Counted from the stretch's first letter, positions 24,950 through 41,500 are shown. The stretch: DNA of 64,000 nucleotides from Microcebus murinus (GCF_040939455.1 NC_134107.1:12835537-12899536); one strand, 5' to 3'. Made by a program: numbers and translations. The notes: a model not told the origin generated them from the sequence alone.

Positions 24950-26080
24950 CACTTGAGTAATTAGAAGAAAAAACTATCAGCTAAGTGGTTTGAGAAGGTT
25001 TGGGTGTGGCTGGAAACATTCTGGATATCTTCTCTAAAGCCAAACGTGTAGTCAGTCATAAATACGAGTTTAATGAGCTATAAATTTAGAGTGACTCTTG
25101 ACATCTGACAGTGAGGTCTGGGGTTCAACTATTTCCCCTCTGAAATCAAAGAGGCTGCTATGTGGGATTCATCTCTGACCACTTCCTCCAGAGGCTTCCA
25201 CGAGTTTCTTCCTCACAGTTTATTATTCTACCCTACTATTCTTCTACTATTAACTGACTCAAACAATTCAACCTCCAGTGCTTTGTAGAGGGGGATAATA
25301 ACTTGATATTCAAAGGTGTTTTCTGATGTTTTATCTCTTTCTTTCCCTCCTTAGTCTGCCCTGAGATACCTGAAATACCTCTTAAATAGCACTGGTTGCT
25401 TTACTCATTTGCATGCTTCTTACAAGGGATGGGTTCTTGTCCTGGTTAACTCCTACAAATTCACGAGTGTCTCTAGTGCTCAAGTTCAAAGCACTCTAAT
25501 CTCCGTAATCGCTGTTTGTTACAGTGCTTTTTAGCTTGAGCTCCAGCATCCATCTACAATATTTCTAAACATTAATTTAATTGAACTTAAAAGAGACTGA
25601 GCGTAATGTGCCACTATTTGGCAAACTAATCTCGTAAACAGTGCCTTGCTGACAGAGTAAGTCTGACTTGGAAACAACCCTGTCAGCAGCGCTGTCCCGA
25701 GTCAGACTACAAACCCATGATGGCTTCAGGGGCTCCCCACAGGCACGGAAGTCACTTGGGGCTCTGCTAGGCCATGCCTGGATCTAGGGGCACTCTCCCC
25801 CATCCGTTTGTTTTCAGGACTAATATTTGAGATGCCACTGCAACATTTTCCTCTATTTCTGATCCATGCCAGCCTGGAGAATAAGAGACAATAAACTTAC
25901 AGCTGAACACGTACTTGCCACTTTTTTCCAGAGTCCCAGGACAGCACTGCTAATATTCAGAGCTACACATGATCTTGCTGTCCCACAGCATGGAACTATC
26001 AATTAAACAGACAGACAACCTTGTAATTAGGTCAACTGCATGTACTCTCATTTAAGCCTGCGGTTCCATTCCTTTCTGTC
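24950..26080. other. repeat-poor A/T-rich intergenic block
   Basis: About 1.1 kb without a recognisable mobile element, flanked by SINE-rich DNA. It contains several A/T-rich homeodomain-like motifs (TTAATTTAATTGAAC near 25573, TGTAATTAGGTCAAC near 26021) and no plausible exon. Retention of unique sequence here may reflect constraint, which I cannot test. Confidence 0.35.
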
Positions 26081-26127
26081 TAAGATTAGAGTATTTGGAG
26101 AGAATCTCTCAAAGACCAATAACACAG

Positions 26128-26466
26128 GCCAGGCATGTGGCTCATGCTTGTAATCCTAGCACTCTGGGAGGCCAAAGCAGGAGGATAGCTCGAGGTGAGG
26201 AGTTCGAGACCAGCCTGAGCAAGAGCGAGACCCCCACCTCTACTAAAAAAGAAAAAAAAAAAAAATAGAAAGAAATTAGCTGGATAACTAAAAAAAATAT
26301 ATACATATAAAAAAATTAGCTGGGCATGGTGGCACATGCCTGTAGTCCCAGCTACTTAGGAAGCTGAGGCAGCAGGATCGTTTGAGCCCAGGAGTTTGAG
26401 GTTGCTGTGAGCTAGGCTAATGCCACGGCACTCTAGCCCTGGCAACAGAGTGAGACTCTGTCTCAA
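26128..26466 (+). mobile_element. Alu with 16-17 bp target-site duplication
   Basis: Full-length dimer with A-rich and ATATATACATATA linker. AAAGACCAATAACACAG flanks both ends (about 26111-26127 and 26467-26483). Confidence 0.93.
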
Positions 26467-26594
26467 AAAGACCAATAACACAGAAATGTTCTCCTCACAC
26501 CCCAAGGAAGACTCCTTAGTCTACAGCCACACCCTGAACATCCCACAACTTCTGACATCTTCCCTAATAACCTAAGCCTCTTATCTGTAAGCTG

Positions 26595-26767
26595 TTTTTG
26601 TTTTTGTTTTTAAGAGATGGGGTCTCACTCTTTCACACACGCTGCTGGAGTACAGTGGCATTATCATAACTCACTGCAACCTCAAACTCCTGGGCTCAAA
26701 CGATCCTCCTGCCTCAGCCTCCCAAGTAGCTAGGACTACAGGTGTGTGCCACCATGGCTGGCTAATG
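26595..26767 (-). mobile_element. Alu monomer/half element
   Basis: Starts with (TTTTTG)n followed by GAGATGGGGTCTCACTC and ends at GGCTGGCTAAT. Only one arm is present. Confidence 0.8.
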
Positions 26768-27836
26768 TTTTTCACATGCTGTGGTTCTTACTGGTTTTAC
26801 TGTGCTTGTAAGGATAGAACCTAGACAAAAAGAGAAGTCGCAATCCTGTGTATGCTGGTCAAGTGGGTAAAAACCTTCAGATAAGGAAATCTTGGGAAAG
26901 CCATCATGACATCCTAAGAATGTGTGGCATAAAAGTTCCTGATCCCACTCTCCCACCCTCAAACCAGTTGAGACACAGACCTGCCCTTCTGCAGGTTGAC
27001 TTAGCTCCCCGAGATAGGCATCTAGGATCTGTGCTGTCTCCCTCCCAACTAAATCAGTGCCTAACAGTTACCTCCCAGGGTGCCTCAGAAACATAATGAA
27101 GGACAGCCTAAGGGGTGACAGACCTTTCCAGAAGCCTAGCACCACCCCAACAGTGCCGCCCCAATCCCCCACCTTTGGCAGGTGCACAGGGAAGACTCAG
27201 GAAACAGCGGTGTCCTGTGATGTCACAGCCCAGGTCTGAATAGGAAGAGCGCCCAGGGACCAAGGAGAAGGCCTGAGAAATGAAGGAGCAGCCTGACAGG
27301 GCCACACAGGTCTGAGCTGGCAGGCTGAGCTAAAACTGCATGACAAAACAGAAACGCATTCTTCGCACTGATCAAACTCCCAGATTAACTTGTCTTTCTT
27401 ACTTTTTTAAAAAGAAAATTTATCTCTGTAGCATCTGTTTTCCTCTGGGCATGTGAAACTTTTGTTTTCTCTCTTCTTCTTTAGTCCTCTCCCAGAGGTA
27501 GGTGAGAAACAGCAGGTTCTGGTCCTGTGCCAGATCATGTCAGGAACGAACGGATCGTTCTCATACACTCTGGATATAATCAATAAATGTATTGATGTGA
27601 CATTCACCAAGTGTTTTGAACAAGGAACCACAGCAGTGATGAGCTGTGAAAGACACAGTCCCTGCCCCTTGGGGATTTTGTGGGACGGAATAGGCCAGTA
27701 TGGATACACTTGGCTTTTCACGTCTGCCATTGTAAGAGTCTGTACAAGGTTAGACTTTTTCTAAGTGGAAACCTTGTCTCTTACTGATGCTCTGGGTAAT
27801 CAGACCCTTGATTTTTCACTTAAGACTGATCTTCAA

Positions 27837-28093
<257 letters not shown>

Positions 28094-29849
28094 AGACTGA
28101 TCTTCCATTGGTAACAGCTTCTCAAAATGAGTCTTGAAATGAGGTTTTTCTGTCCTCCCTCCTACTGAAATGCTCTGGAAGAGCTCTGTGTCTGAATAAG
28201 CCCAAGCATGAATGTCTGGTAAAGTGAAAACTATTTCTATAAAACAACTGTCTTCCCAAATTTGTTCACCTCAGCTAGGACAGGCATAAATCACTTTTTC
28301 GAGAATTGGTCTCCATCACATATCCCATTTTATTCTCATCTTTGATTTTTTTTTATTTCCAAAGAAGTTTGCACATAAACTGTAAAAAGGTAGATAATCA
28401 ATTTCTGTCCTGCTGCATCAAAAAATCTTTAAGATTCTACAAATATGTGCAATTATTATCAAAGGTAATTATAAGTGAAGAAGTGGAATCGGAAATACTC
28501 AGACCAGCACAGGAGCTCTGGGGACCTCTGCCTCGATGCCCGGGGCAGGCCACTCCTGAGGGGAGAGCGCCCACGGCTGCTGACAGGCCTCTCCGGTGAC
28601 CACGTTTTCAGAACTGGGATTTGGTGGCGGTCTGATGTGTGATCTGACAAAGGACCAGTGTGTCTTCTGTCCCAGAAATTGAGATTGTCCCAGAAAGCAG
28701 AGGCCACATGGTTGCCCACAGGACAGCTCTGAGAAGAGGCCATTCACCGCTGCATTTGGGTTAGCAGCTGCTCAGGCCCCTCGATGCTTTCTTCCCTCAA
28801 TTCCGTCCTCAGCCGCTCTCCTCAGACACGGAGTCCACCGAACTGACTAAAGCGGATGTTCCATCAGTCCTCCAAATGGATCTAGCCATAATTTTCATTT
28901 CCATTCCCCCTTTTTAAGACATTTTCAGTTTCCCCTATTGAAAGGATAGGCCAGCAGGAAATGAACGTAACTTCACCTACTTATCTCAGTGGGAGGTGTT
29001 GGTGGCCCTGTATCTAACTGGCCCTTTCCAGATTAAAAAGTAATTATTCCAAAAGAAGCCTTTATGGTTAAAATTAAACCACAGTCCAAAAACTATTAGA
29101 ACCTGGACTTTGGACAAATGCCAGGGAGGGCAGTTCTGGGCATCTTCCAAAGAGAGAAGAGACTCACCAGAAGGAAGAAATCTTAAATGATCATATAAAA
29201 AAATGAAGTAAAATGTTGAACCTGTTCAACCACCCTACTTCAGTTAGAAGACACTTTTTAACAACATTAGGAAAGCGAAACTAGCTGTGGGTGGGGTGGA
29301 AATGCTGCCAGGTCATCCTGCCTGAAGAAACTTGAGGTGGCGCCTACATGAGGGACGTGAGGCCTTGGCACCGCCGCACCACGTGGCTGCGACAAGCATG
29401 CTGGCAGGCTGCGTGGCTTCCCGCCTGGGGGACAGTTCCTACTTTCTGGTGATCACTAGCTCATCCTAAGAGGCGACTTGGATGACTTGCCCTGATTTGT
29501 TATTCCACAGCTTAGCAAACAATCATCTAGGAAAACACGAAGCACACATTAGTGTGCAAGAAAACGCCCGAGGATGCTGAGAGCGTGCCAGGTCATGAGT
29601 CCTGGGGGTCCCGTGGGGGGACAGGAGACAGGGGGAGTCCTGTGGGGCCATTCGAGGCCAGCTGAGTAGTGCCCTCTCCCGGAGGCCGGGAGCACCCCGT
29701 GTGGATGGGCGGACGCGGGACTGACTCCACGCGTGCGCGCAGAGCTCCCCAACCAGGTGCTCGACTGCCCTCTGTTGGGCAAAACGCTTTTCAGCTTCTC
29801 CGCAGAGTTGGCTAAAGTGAAATATTAGCTATTAGCCCTGCCAAGTGTG

Positions 29850-29960
29850 CCAGGCCTTCTACGCCTCAGTCTCCACATCTACCAAATGGGAGTGATGGTA
29901 AATAATATCTGTCCTTGCATACCTCAAAGGTTATCTGGAGCAAATGAGTGAAATTGCACT
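29850..29960 (-). mobile_element. MIR fragment
   Basis: CGCCTCAGTCTCCACATCTA, CCAAATGGGAGTGATGG and a CATACCTCAAAGGTTATCTG stretch match the MIR 3' half in reverse. Confidence 0.75.
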
Positions 29961-30444
29961 GTTTTTCCCCACGCCTGCCTACCTACCCCCTAACATAATC
30001 CAAGTCACTTCCCTGAGGGGATCTTTCTCTCCAGTGTGTCTGACCCAGGAGCACAATTATAAAAACAACATAGTCCTGTTATTCTAAGAGTGGCATCTCT
30101 CTTCTAGTAGCTTCAGTAAATTCACAAGTGTATATGACATGAATTTCAAAGTATTTTTTCTTATAAGAATATATCATAATTTAAATTAATTTTCTGGCAA
30201 TTGTCCATTCAGTGTCTATATCCCCCACTAGATTATGAGGACCCCCACTGGATTCAGGGACCTATTTGTCACTGTCACTGTTGAATCCCCAGGACCAACA
30301 GGATAAATAGCTGTTGAATACACACATGGATGAATCACAGGAATTGGCAGAGGCCAGCTAGAAACAGAAAGGAGAAAGTGAGATATGGGGGAAAAATCCT
30401 ATTTCAAGAGTAGTAACACAAATCAACATTAAAAATGAGGCTGG

Positions 30445-30791
30445 GGCCAGGCACGGTGGCTCACACCTGTAATCCTAGCACTCTGGGAGGCTGAGGCAGG
30501 AGGATGGCTCAAGGTCAGGAGTTCGAGATCAGCCTGAGGAAGAGCGAGACCACGTCTCTACTAAAAATAAAAATAAATTAGCTGGACAGCTAAAAATCTA
30601 TATAGAAAAAATTAGCTGGGCATGGTGGCACATGCCTGTAGTTACAGCTACCCGGGAGGCTGAGGCAGGAAGATCGCTTGAGCCCAGGAGTTTGAGGTTG
30701 CTGTGAGCTGGGCTGATGCCACAGCACTCTAGCCGGGGTAACAGAGCAAGACTCTGTCTCAAAAATAAAACAAAATAAAATAATAAAAATG
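30445..30791 (+). mobile_element. Alu with target-site duplication
   Basis: Full dimer with linker CTAAAAATCTATATAG and a tail of AAATAAAAC-type repeats. The direct repeat TAAAAATGAGGC lies on both sides. It inserted at the 5' edge of an older AluJ that follows. Confidence 0.9.
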
Positions 30792-30792
30792 A

Positions 30793-31135
30793 GGCCAGGC
30801 ATGCCTGATGCCTATAATCCCAGAACTTTGGGAGGCCAAGGCAGGTGGTTCACTTGAGGCCAGGAATTTGAGACCAGCCTGGGCAACACAGCAAGACCCT
30901 GTATCTATAAAAAATTTAAAAATTAGCAACGTGTGGTGTTGCACAACCATAGTCCTAGCTTCTTGGGAGGCTGAAGTAGGAGGATTGCTTGAGCCTGGGA
31001 GTTCAGGGCTACAGTGAGCTATGATCATACTACTGAACCCTAGCTTGGACAACAAAGTGAGACCCTGTCTCAAAAAAAAAAAAAAAGAAAGAAAGAAAGA
31101 AAGAAAAAGAAAAAAGAAAGAAAGAACAGGTGTGA
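30793..31135 (+). mobile_element. AluJ-type element with GAAA tail
   Basis: Older dimer lacking the lemur linker (it has AAAAAATTTAAAAATTAGC), ending in poly(A) and then (GAAA)n at about 31076-31128. Confidence 0.85.
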
Positions 31136-31275
31136 TGAAAACATTTTGAAACTAGAGAGAGGAGAGAGGTGGTGGTTGCACAGCATTGTGAATACATTAA
31201 ATACTACAGATTGTACACTTTAAAATGGTTAATTATACATTATGTGAATTTCACCTCAATAAAAAAATGAAAGGG
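31130..31275 (+). mobile_element. L1 3'-end fragment
   Basis: GGTGGTTGCACAGCATTGTG, TTGTACACTTTAAAATGG and ATGTGAATTTCACCTCAAT match the classic old-L1 3' terminus. Confidence 0.8.
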
Positions 31276-31389
31276 CAAAATTGTAATATAATAATTATGA
31301 CCCTTGATGATTTAGATACTCTACAAATACTTGATAAAGTCAACATAAAAATAATAACTTATATACAGTGCTTGAAGGTTTACATAAAT

Positions 31390-31612
31390 CAGGCATCCTC
31401 AAACTGTTGCCTGCGGGCCACGTGTGGCCCGCCAAGGACATTTATCTGGCCTGCCGAGTGTTTTTGCTGCCACTGCCTGTCCTGCTTAGCAGCTGACTCG
31501 TCCCGGGCCCACAGTGCGCATGTGTGGAATGTGTGCCGCGCTCTCCAAGGGCCCTCCAACCATCTGAGGGACAGTGAACTGGCCCCCTGTTTAAAAAGTT
31601 TGAGGACCCCTG
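31390..31612. mobile_element. 223-bp non-autonomous hAT-type DNA transposon
   Basis: Terminal inverted repeats CAGGCATCCTCAAACT (31390-31405) and AGTTTGAGGACCCCTG (31597-31612) match at 14 of 16 positions. The CAGGGGTCCTCAAACT-type end and the inner GGCCACGTGTGGCCC palindrome are typical of mammalian hAT MITEs. Only AAAT is repeated directly at both edges; a clean 8-bp duplication is not seen. There is no coding capacity. Confidence 0.8.
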
Positions 31613-31789
31613 AAATACTTTCACATAAACTATTTCATTGGTTCCCCCCAACAAGCCCATGGGCCTGCAGACAAGGAAAAATAAGGACTGTAGATCAGTT
31701 AGTGACTTCCTAGTCCTCAAACAGACCAGGCACACTCCCCGCCTGGGGTGGAGGGCTCTGTCCTTGGCACTCTCCTGTCTGGAAAGGAC

Positions 31790-32100
31790 TTCCTCCAGCA
31801 GCAACCCACTTCCCCTCACCTCCTCTGGGTTCTGCTTCAAGAGTCACTCATCAGAAAGGCCTTCCTCAAAGAGCAGTCCACCTCCCCACCATCCTCCCTC
31901 CCTTCCCCTGCTTGATTTTTCTTCAAAATTCTTAGAACATATTACACATCAACATTCTTTTTTGTTTCTTTCCGTGATAATGTAAGCCCCGAGAGAACAG
32001 GGCTATTTGCCAGTTTTGTTCTCTGTTATAATACTGACATCTGGAATGCACCTGATGAATAGCAGGTGCTTAATAAATATTTGTTAAATGAATGAGTAAG
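31790..32100 (+). mobile_element. L2 3' end
   Basis: Plus-strand L2 layout: AGGCCTTCCTCAAAGAGCAG, then TAAGCCCCGAGAGAACAGGG, and the end GGTGCTTAATAAATATTTG followed by TTAAATGAATGAG. Confidence 0.85.
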
Positions 32101-32700
32101 GAGTAGAACTTTATCGTGAACTTGGCTGGATCTTTTGAGAACCCTAGCCTTTTTAGGCCACATTTCAAATTATAATGTGACTCCGATAAAATATCAGTTG
32201 TTAGAGAACTGTAACAAAGTGCTACCTAGTTCACCAATTACTCCCTGCATGTGTTCCTCTCGTCCCCTAGGTAGGGCACCTGTCTGTTGTATCCCTAGCT
32301 CTCAGCATGGTGCTAAACAACTAGGGTTAGGCACAGTCTGATGCAGACCTAGTGTTGATACACAGTCTGTATCAATAAGAAACAAGAACAGAAGAACTTG
32401 CCACAATACACGTCCAGGTCCCACCCTAGGTGTGCACATGGGGGCAGGGAGTCTCTGAGGAGGAGAGGAAGGAGGAAGGAGGTTTGCTGGGCAGGGTCAG
32501 AGTCCAGGGGCAGCAGAGCATGGCCTTGGGAGACCCATGTGATCTGTGTAAAAAAGACTCCTGAGAACAAGTTCCTGAACCAGGCAGCGAGGCATGATGG
32601 AAAGTTGTCAGGTACGACACAAAGAAGACGGATTAGGAATCCACTCCTGCAGCTTTAGTCAACTCGGCTTATTGCACTTTTTTTTAACGTATCTCTCTAA

Positions 32701-33162
<462 letters not shown>

Positions 33163-34164
33163 GGAACAAAATATTTAATACAAATACCTGTTTGTCACTG
33201 TGGGCCTTGCATTTTAACTTAATGGTACAGAAACATGTTTTCAACCTTTAATAAATCGTAAAGCTTTCTAAAAATGTTCTGAAACCGAATTTCTGTAGAA
33301 AATTCCAAGCTTTGTAAACTATGGCTGGCCCCCAACACACACACCCGCACCTTCCCCAAAGTGTCCTTATAATCTGTCCAAAGCACACAGCTCAAAATTC
33401 AAGCAAATTATTCATTACAAAACAAATTAAACCCAAAAAATCCTAACATGATTTGTATACTGATAACGGGCCATGACTTCTGCCATTTTCCATGGTATGA
33501 TTTATATTTTGTTCCCATTTGTGCTGGTTTCAGGAACTACGACCATTGCCTTTGTCCTGTGCTACCTTTACAGTCCTCCTCCCTGTGGGTGCTCATGCGT
33601 GGGTGGGTATTTAGTTTTTCTCAATTCCCACAGCATGTTTTTATCTTACATTCCCCGAACTTCAAAAAGAGTATTTAGCCATCAATGGAGGCCTGGGCTT
33701 GACACAGATTAAATGCGAAAGCACAGCTTGGCCTCATACCCGAGCTGAGAGGTACACCTCACGATGGGACAGCAGAGACGAAAAGTCAGATGCCTGTGGA
33801 GGTAGGAGGGGGCCCAGGCAGGCCAGCCGGGCCCAGCTGTAGGAAACACAGACAGGCAGCTCCACTTGCTACATAGGCCCAGTGAGGCCAGATCTCATTT
33901 TCCAAGAAAAGCTGGAAATCAATCTCTGGATTCTTAGAAAGTTAGCAATTCGTTCTAAGAAATGGTCTTAAGATATTCTATGGGCCAAGCATAACTTGTC
34001 TACAGCCCGATGTGGCACCTGGCTGATCATGAGCTCTCCGAAGCAGTAGGTGGATCCAGTGGGTTCCAAGCCCAAACCAGCCACTCATTAACTGCTTCCT
34101 AGGGCAACACTTCATCTACCAATCAGTTGGCACTGACGGGCCAGCCAGCTGGGGGAGCTCCTGC

Positions 34165-34370
34165 TTGGGTTCAGGTCTGCCTCACTCCACCACTCACGAC
34201 CAACCACCCATATTAACTCTGCCATTTTCACTGACCACCCTGGGCGGGCTCCAACACCTTCACCTATAAAATGCGGGTAGTAACAATCCCTCTTGGAAGG
34301 CCAGGGGGATTAAATGGGATAATGCGTGCAAGGCACCTAGGGTGGATGGTACAAGTGTCTGATGATCCAA
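34165..34370 (-). mobile_element. MIR fragment
   Basis: CACCTATAAAATGCGGGTAG, then GGGGGATTAAATGGGATAA match the MIR 3' half in reverse. Confidence 0.8.
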
Positions 34371-34649
34371 GTCAGCTTTGCTGTCTATAAGCTTGGTGTC
34401 CCCTTCCTTGCCAACCATTCAAAATCAATCAGCCAATCCTGCTAAATGGGACTTCTAAAACCCCCTCAAACCTATCCCCTTGTTTTTATTTCCACTCTCC
34501 GCCTTAGTCCATAACCTCGTCCTCTCTGCCCTGAGCTATTTACTATCATGATCTAATAATCACATCTCCGCTTTACTGAGCACACACTGGCCGCGTCCAG
34601 ATGGCTCCATCTCTGGCATGGTGACTTCTCTACGTGAAGCACAGATCCG

Positions 34650-35170
34650 ATGGTACCATCCTCCTTGTCACCCACAGCACAAAGTCTAAATTCCTTCATC
34701 CTGCCTTTCAGGCTCTCCCCAGTCTGGCCCCAGGCTCACATCCCACCAGTCTCTAGAAGGTTCTCTGTGCTCCAACCACACCAAACCCCTTTTCTTCCCT
34801 TTTCCCCAAACAAGCCACACCGTTTCCTGTCATCGTACCTCGGCAAGACTATTCTTGCTGCTTAGCATGTCTGTCCTCCACATTCACCTGCTTGACTCCT
34901 GCTCACCCTTCTAAGTCCAGCCCCAATGGTCACCTCCACCAGAAGCCTTCTCTGATCACCCCCTGAGCAGCCCCTGAGCTCAGGCCCTTCCTCCTCTGTG
35001 GCTCCTAACACACGTAGCACATAGCCCTTCTAGCCCATCTTACAAAGCATCGTGATCTACTTGCTGAGACAGCTCACCATGAGACAGCAAGCCAAGGGCA
35101 AGAATCTGGTCTCATACATTTCCAGCTAGCACACAGTAAGTGCTCCATGTTTGCTGAATGAATTAATGGG
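34650..35170 (+). mobile_element. L2 3'-terminal 0.5 kb
   Basis: Order of L2 consensus blocks on the plus strand: CTCCCCAGTCTGGCCCCAG, CACCTCCACCAGAAGCCTTC, AAGGGCAAGAATCTGG and the end AGTAAGTGCTCCATGTTTG plus CTGAATGAATT. The frame is degenerate. Confidence 0.88.
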
Positions 35171-35909
35171 ATCAACTAAGAGGGTATTTTAACAGAAGCC
35201 AAAAAACACACTATTACAAGAAACAAAGACATTTGGGAATATACAAAGAAAGACTAAGATAATAAAAATATATAATATCACTCAGGAGCCTTCAATTCCC
35301 TGGATTGTATGTGTTTTGATTCATTTTAGTAGAAAAGGATATTATATATGCAAAGCTCTAGTTACCTAAAAATTGAAAATATCTCCACTTACGAGGTGGT
35401 TGACATTTGTTATGGTGGCTTGATCTTCACTTTTCTTCCAGTGGCCTTGGTGGAATGCATCTGATATCCCAGGAGAAAAAGTAATCCAGCCAAGGAACAA
35501 ATTTGGTTATTTCGTTCATAATTTGTATACTGTGTGCTACAATCTGAGAGACCTTCATGCAACCGAAAACTGCCCACGTCTTGACCTTGTGCCTGTGCAG
35601 GCCGCTTATAAAAGACAATTCCTTGACTCTCAGAGTTTCCAGAGGAGGCTAGGAGTGAGGATCTCGGGCAGGCAGCGATCTGGGAAACAAAATAAACATC
35701 ATTGTTTTTTGGCATTTATGTTCTTAAATACTTGCCACTGAAGCGCTCATTCAACAGCATTTGCTGAATGAATGGAAGGGTTGTTACACAGCCTCACTCC
35801 CCATCCCCCCACCCCCAGCACCATCGCAGACCTGCTTTGGCAGGCTAGGAAGCCCAGTTGCAGGGCTTGTGCAGTAAGAACGGAGGAGGCAGTAAAGCAG
35901 AGCTGTTTC

Positions 35910-36090
35910 CAGTGCGGCTCTGGGGTCAGGCTGCCTGGCTCCTGGCCTGGCTCTGGCAGTTCCTAGTTGGTAGAGTTGATAGAATAATACTTCCTATCTC
36001 CAAGAGCTGTTGGAAGGATTGAATGATAGAGAACAGGTAAAGGGCTTAGCATGGTGCCTATTAAATTATTCTGATTATTACAAGAATTCC
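35910..36090 (-). mobile_element. MIR fragment
   Basis: GGTCAGGCTGCCTGGCTCC, AGCTGTTGGAAGGATTGAAT and GGGCTTAGCATGGTGCC match MIR in reverse. Confidence 0.82.
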
Positions 36091-36198
36091 GTAAACGTGA
36101 GCTATCACTGTCATTTGTCAAGAAGGTCCGACTACTAGGTTTGAGCTGTCTGCAACTTATCTTTACAACTCTGCTCACACCCAGTATCTCTACTTTAT

Positions 36199-36551
<353 letters not shown>

Positions 36552-36934
36552 TTCTACTTTATTGTTTAATGATCAGATCGGAGCTCCTAGAGAATGGAAT
36601 AAAGAGCAAGCTCTCAGCTTCTGCACCATAAAGAAGCAGAAATAGCAGAGATGTGCACCTCATACACAGAACACCTGGTCGTGCAACTGGCTCAATAGAA
36701 AAATAGTTCTGGACTCTCAAGGGCCACGCTGGAAGGAAGAAAACAAAGGCACACATGTCACGCTGATCAGAGAAAATTCTGTACCTTAACAAGTCACAAG
36801 TATGGAATAAAGACATTTTCAGGCTTTTGATGCTTACAAAAATGTGAGATATTCTAAGAAACAGTGAATTATTACAGCAATTTCTCAATAGATGTTAAAT
36901 AGCATTGAGACCGGGAAAGTCACTGAATATGATG

Positions 36935-37195
36935 GACTGATTCATTCTGCAAATACATGCCAAGTGCCTACTATGTGCTGGTTAGACACCAGACTAGAGC
37001 AAGTAACCAGACAGACACACAAGGCACACGGTGCACAGCTGCTCTCATGAAGCTTACATCCTAATGTGCACAGATAGATAATAAACAACTCCAGGAGGAA
37101 AGCTGAATCAGAGGGTGACGAATGCAACAGAGAAAGAGAAGCCAGGGCCTCTAGCCCCAACTTCCAGGTGAAGAACTACAGAAATTACAGCAGAT
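36935..37195 (-). mobile_element. L2 fragment
   Basis: ATTCATTCTGCAAATACATG, AGTGCCTACTATGTGCTGG and CTCTCATGAAGCTTACATCC match L2 in reverse. Confidence 0.78.
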
Positions 37196-37199
37196 AGAA

Positions 37200-37700
37200 G
37201 AACAGACTAAATGACATCATCAGGACACAACCAGGTAAATCTAGAATGTGGGATGTCTATAATAAACTGGCCTGAATTCTTTAAAAAAGTCAAAGTTGTT
37301 AAAAACAAAATAAGATGGATGCTGATGTAGATTAAAAAGATTTAGCAACCACATTCCACAAGCAAGGATGCTAGGACAAGGGAAAGAAGTTATAGAAGAT
37401 ATTTTAGGAACAAGGTAGGACATTTGAATACAGATGGAATATTAGATGATATTAAGGAATTAATCTTAACTTTTAATTTGTTAAATTAAAACTTCAAAAC
37501 TTTACTTTACTTGGGTATTATAGATATATAGGAGACAGTATTCTTAGAAGATATATGCTCAAGTATATAGAAATAAGCAAATACTGCAAACTGTTATCAA
37601 CTATCAAATTTAGGAAGAGGATATTCAGTTGTTCATTGTTTTAATATTTCAAGTTTTCTGTATATATTAAAATATTTAAAAGTTGGATAAATAAAAATAT
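37200..37700 (+). mobile_element. L1 3'-UTR fragment (old)
   Basis: ATGTGGGATGTCTATAAT, AACTGGCCTGAATTC, TTTAAAAAAGTCAAAGTTG and a later A/T-rich tail resemble the 3' UTR of mammalian-wide L1 subfamilies. Confidence 0.65.
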
Positions 37701-37878
37701 AAACATATAAGAAGTTGGATAAAAAAGAATAGATGTTCGCCAACTTTTCCTTCTGAAAAAGTATAAAAAATATAAAGAAAAAAATAAAATTAAAAAGAGA
37801 AAATTATAAAATTTTAAAAAAAAGAATAGATGTGTTCTAACAAGCTCTCTCAGAAAAAGAATTAAAAAACTAAAATCA

Positions 37879-38706
<828 letters not shown>

Positions 38707-38784
38707 GGGAAGCAAGAGAAATGGGGTAGTAGCGAGAAGGGAATGTGGGTACAGAGAGGTTTGTTCTTTACTTATTTATTTGAT

Positions 38785-38875
38785 TTTGTTTTGTTTTATT
38801 TTTTGTTTTTGAGACAGGGTCTTGCTCTGCCACCCAGGCTAGAGTGCAGTGGCATCATCGTAGCTCATCAACCCA
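38785..38875 (-). mobile_element. Alu/FLAM fragment
   Basis: Short reverse fragment with GAGACAGGGTCTTGCTCTGC and GAGTGCAGTGGCATCATC, lying beside the younger Alu that follows. Confidence 0.75.
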
Positions 38876-38917
38876 CAGTGCCCCTCCCACCGCTGTGGGA
38901 GAAATCACAGCATTATT

Positions 38918-39258
38918 TTTTATTTATTTATTTTTTTGAGACAGAGTCTTGCTTTGTTGCCCAGGCTAGAATGAGTGCCGTGGCGTCAGCTCACAGCAAC
39001 CTCAAACTCCTGGGCTCAAGCAATCCTGCTGCCTCAGCCTCCCGAGTAGCTGGGACTACAGGCATGCGCCACCATGCCTGGCTAATTTTTTCTATATATA
39101 TTAGTTGGCCAATTAATTTCTTTCTATTTATAGTAGAGGCGGGGTCTCGCTCTTGCTCAGGCTGGTTACGAACTCCTGACCTCGAGCAATCCGAGCAATC
39201 CGAACGTCTCGGCCTCCCAGAGTGCTAGGATTACAGGCGTGAGCCACCGTGCTCGGCC
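38918..39258 (-). mobile_element. Alu, lemur-type, with 16-bp target-site duplication
   Basis: Reverse full-length dimer. AAATCACAGCATTATT is found on both sides. It carries a small internal duplication (CCGAGCAATCCGAGCAATCC near 39180-39200). Confidence 0.95.
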
Positions 39259-39463
39259 TGAAATCACAGCATTATTAATAATAATGGATTTAGTACACCT
39301 TGTTGTACGCTGTAGTAGTAGTACAGTAGTGCAGTTTATTTGTTCACTGAGTTAACTACTTTTACACAGGAAAAATTCATAAAGAAAATAGCAAGTTACC
39401 CTTAAGAGGAATTTAGAGATATTTTTTGAGAGTTCAATTAAGAATAATCAAAAATATAATGAA

Positions 39464-41500
<2,037 letters not shown>

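Noticed and set aside
31390..31612. SPIN-type hAT identity
   Set aside because: As I recall it, the SPIN terminus begins with a TTCTCAACC-type motif, whereas this element has TCCTCAAACT. It is a hAT but not recognisably SPIN.
38743..39228. 161-codon plus-strand frame
   Set aside because: It consists of translated reverse Alu and FLAM sequence ([19 protein letters not shown] strings recur in many other Alu copies here).
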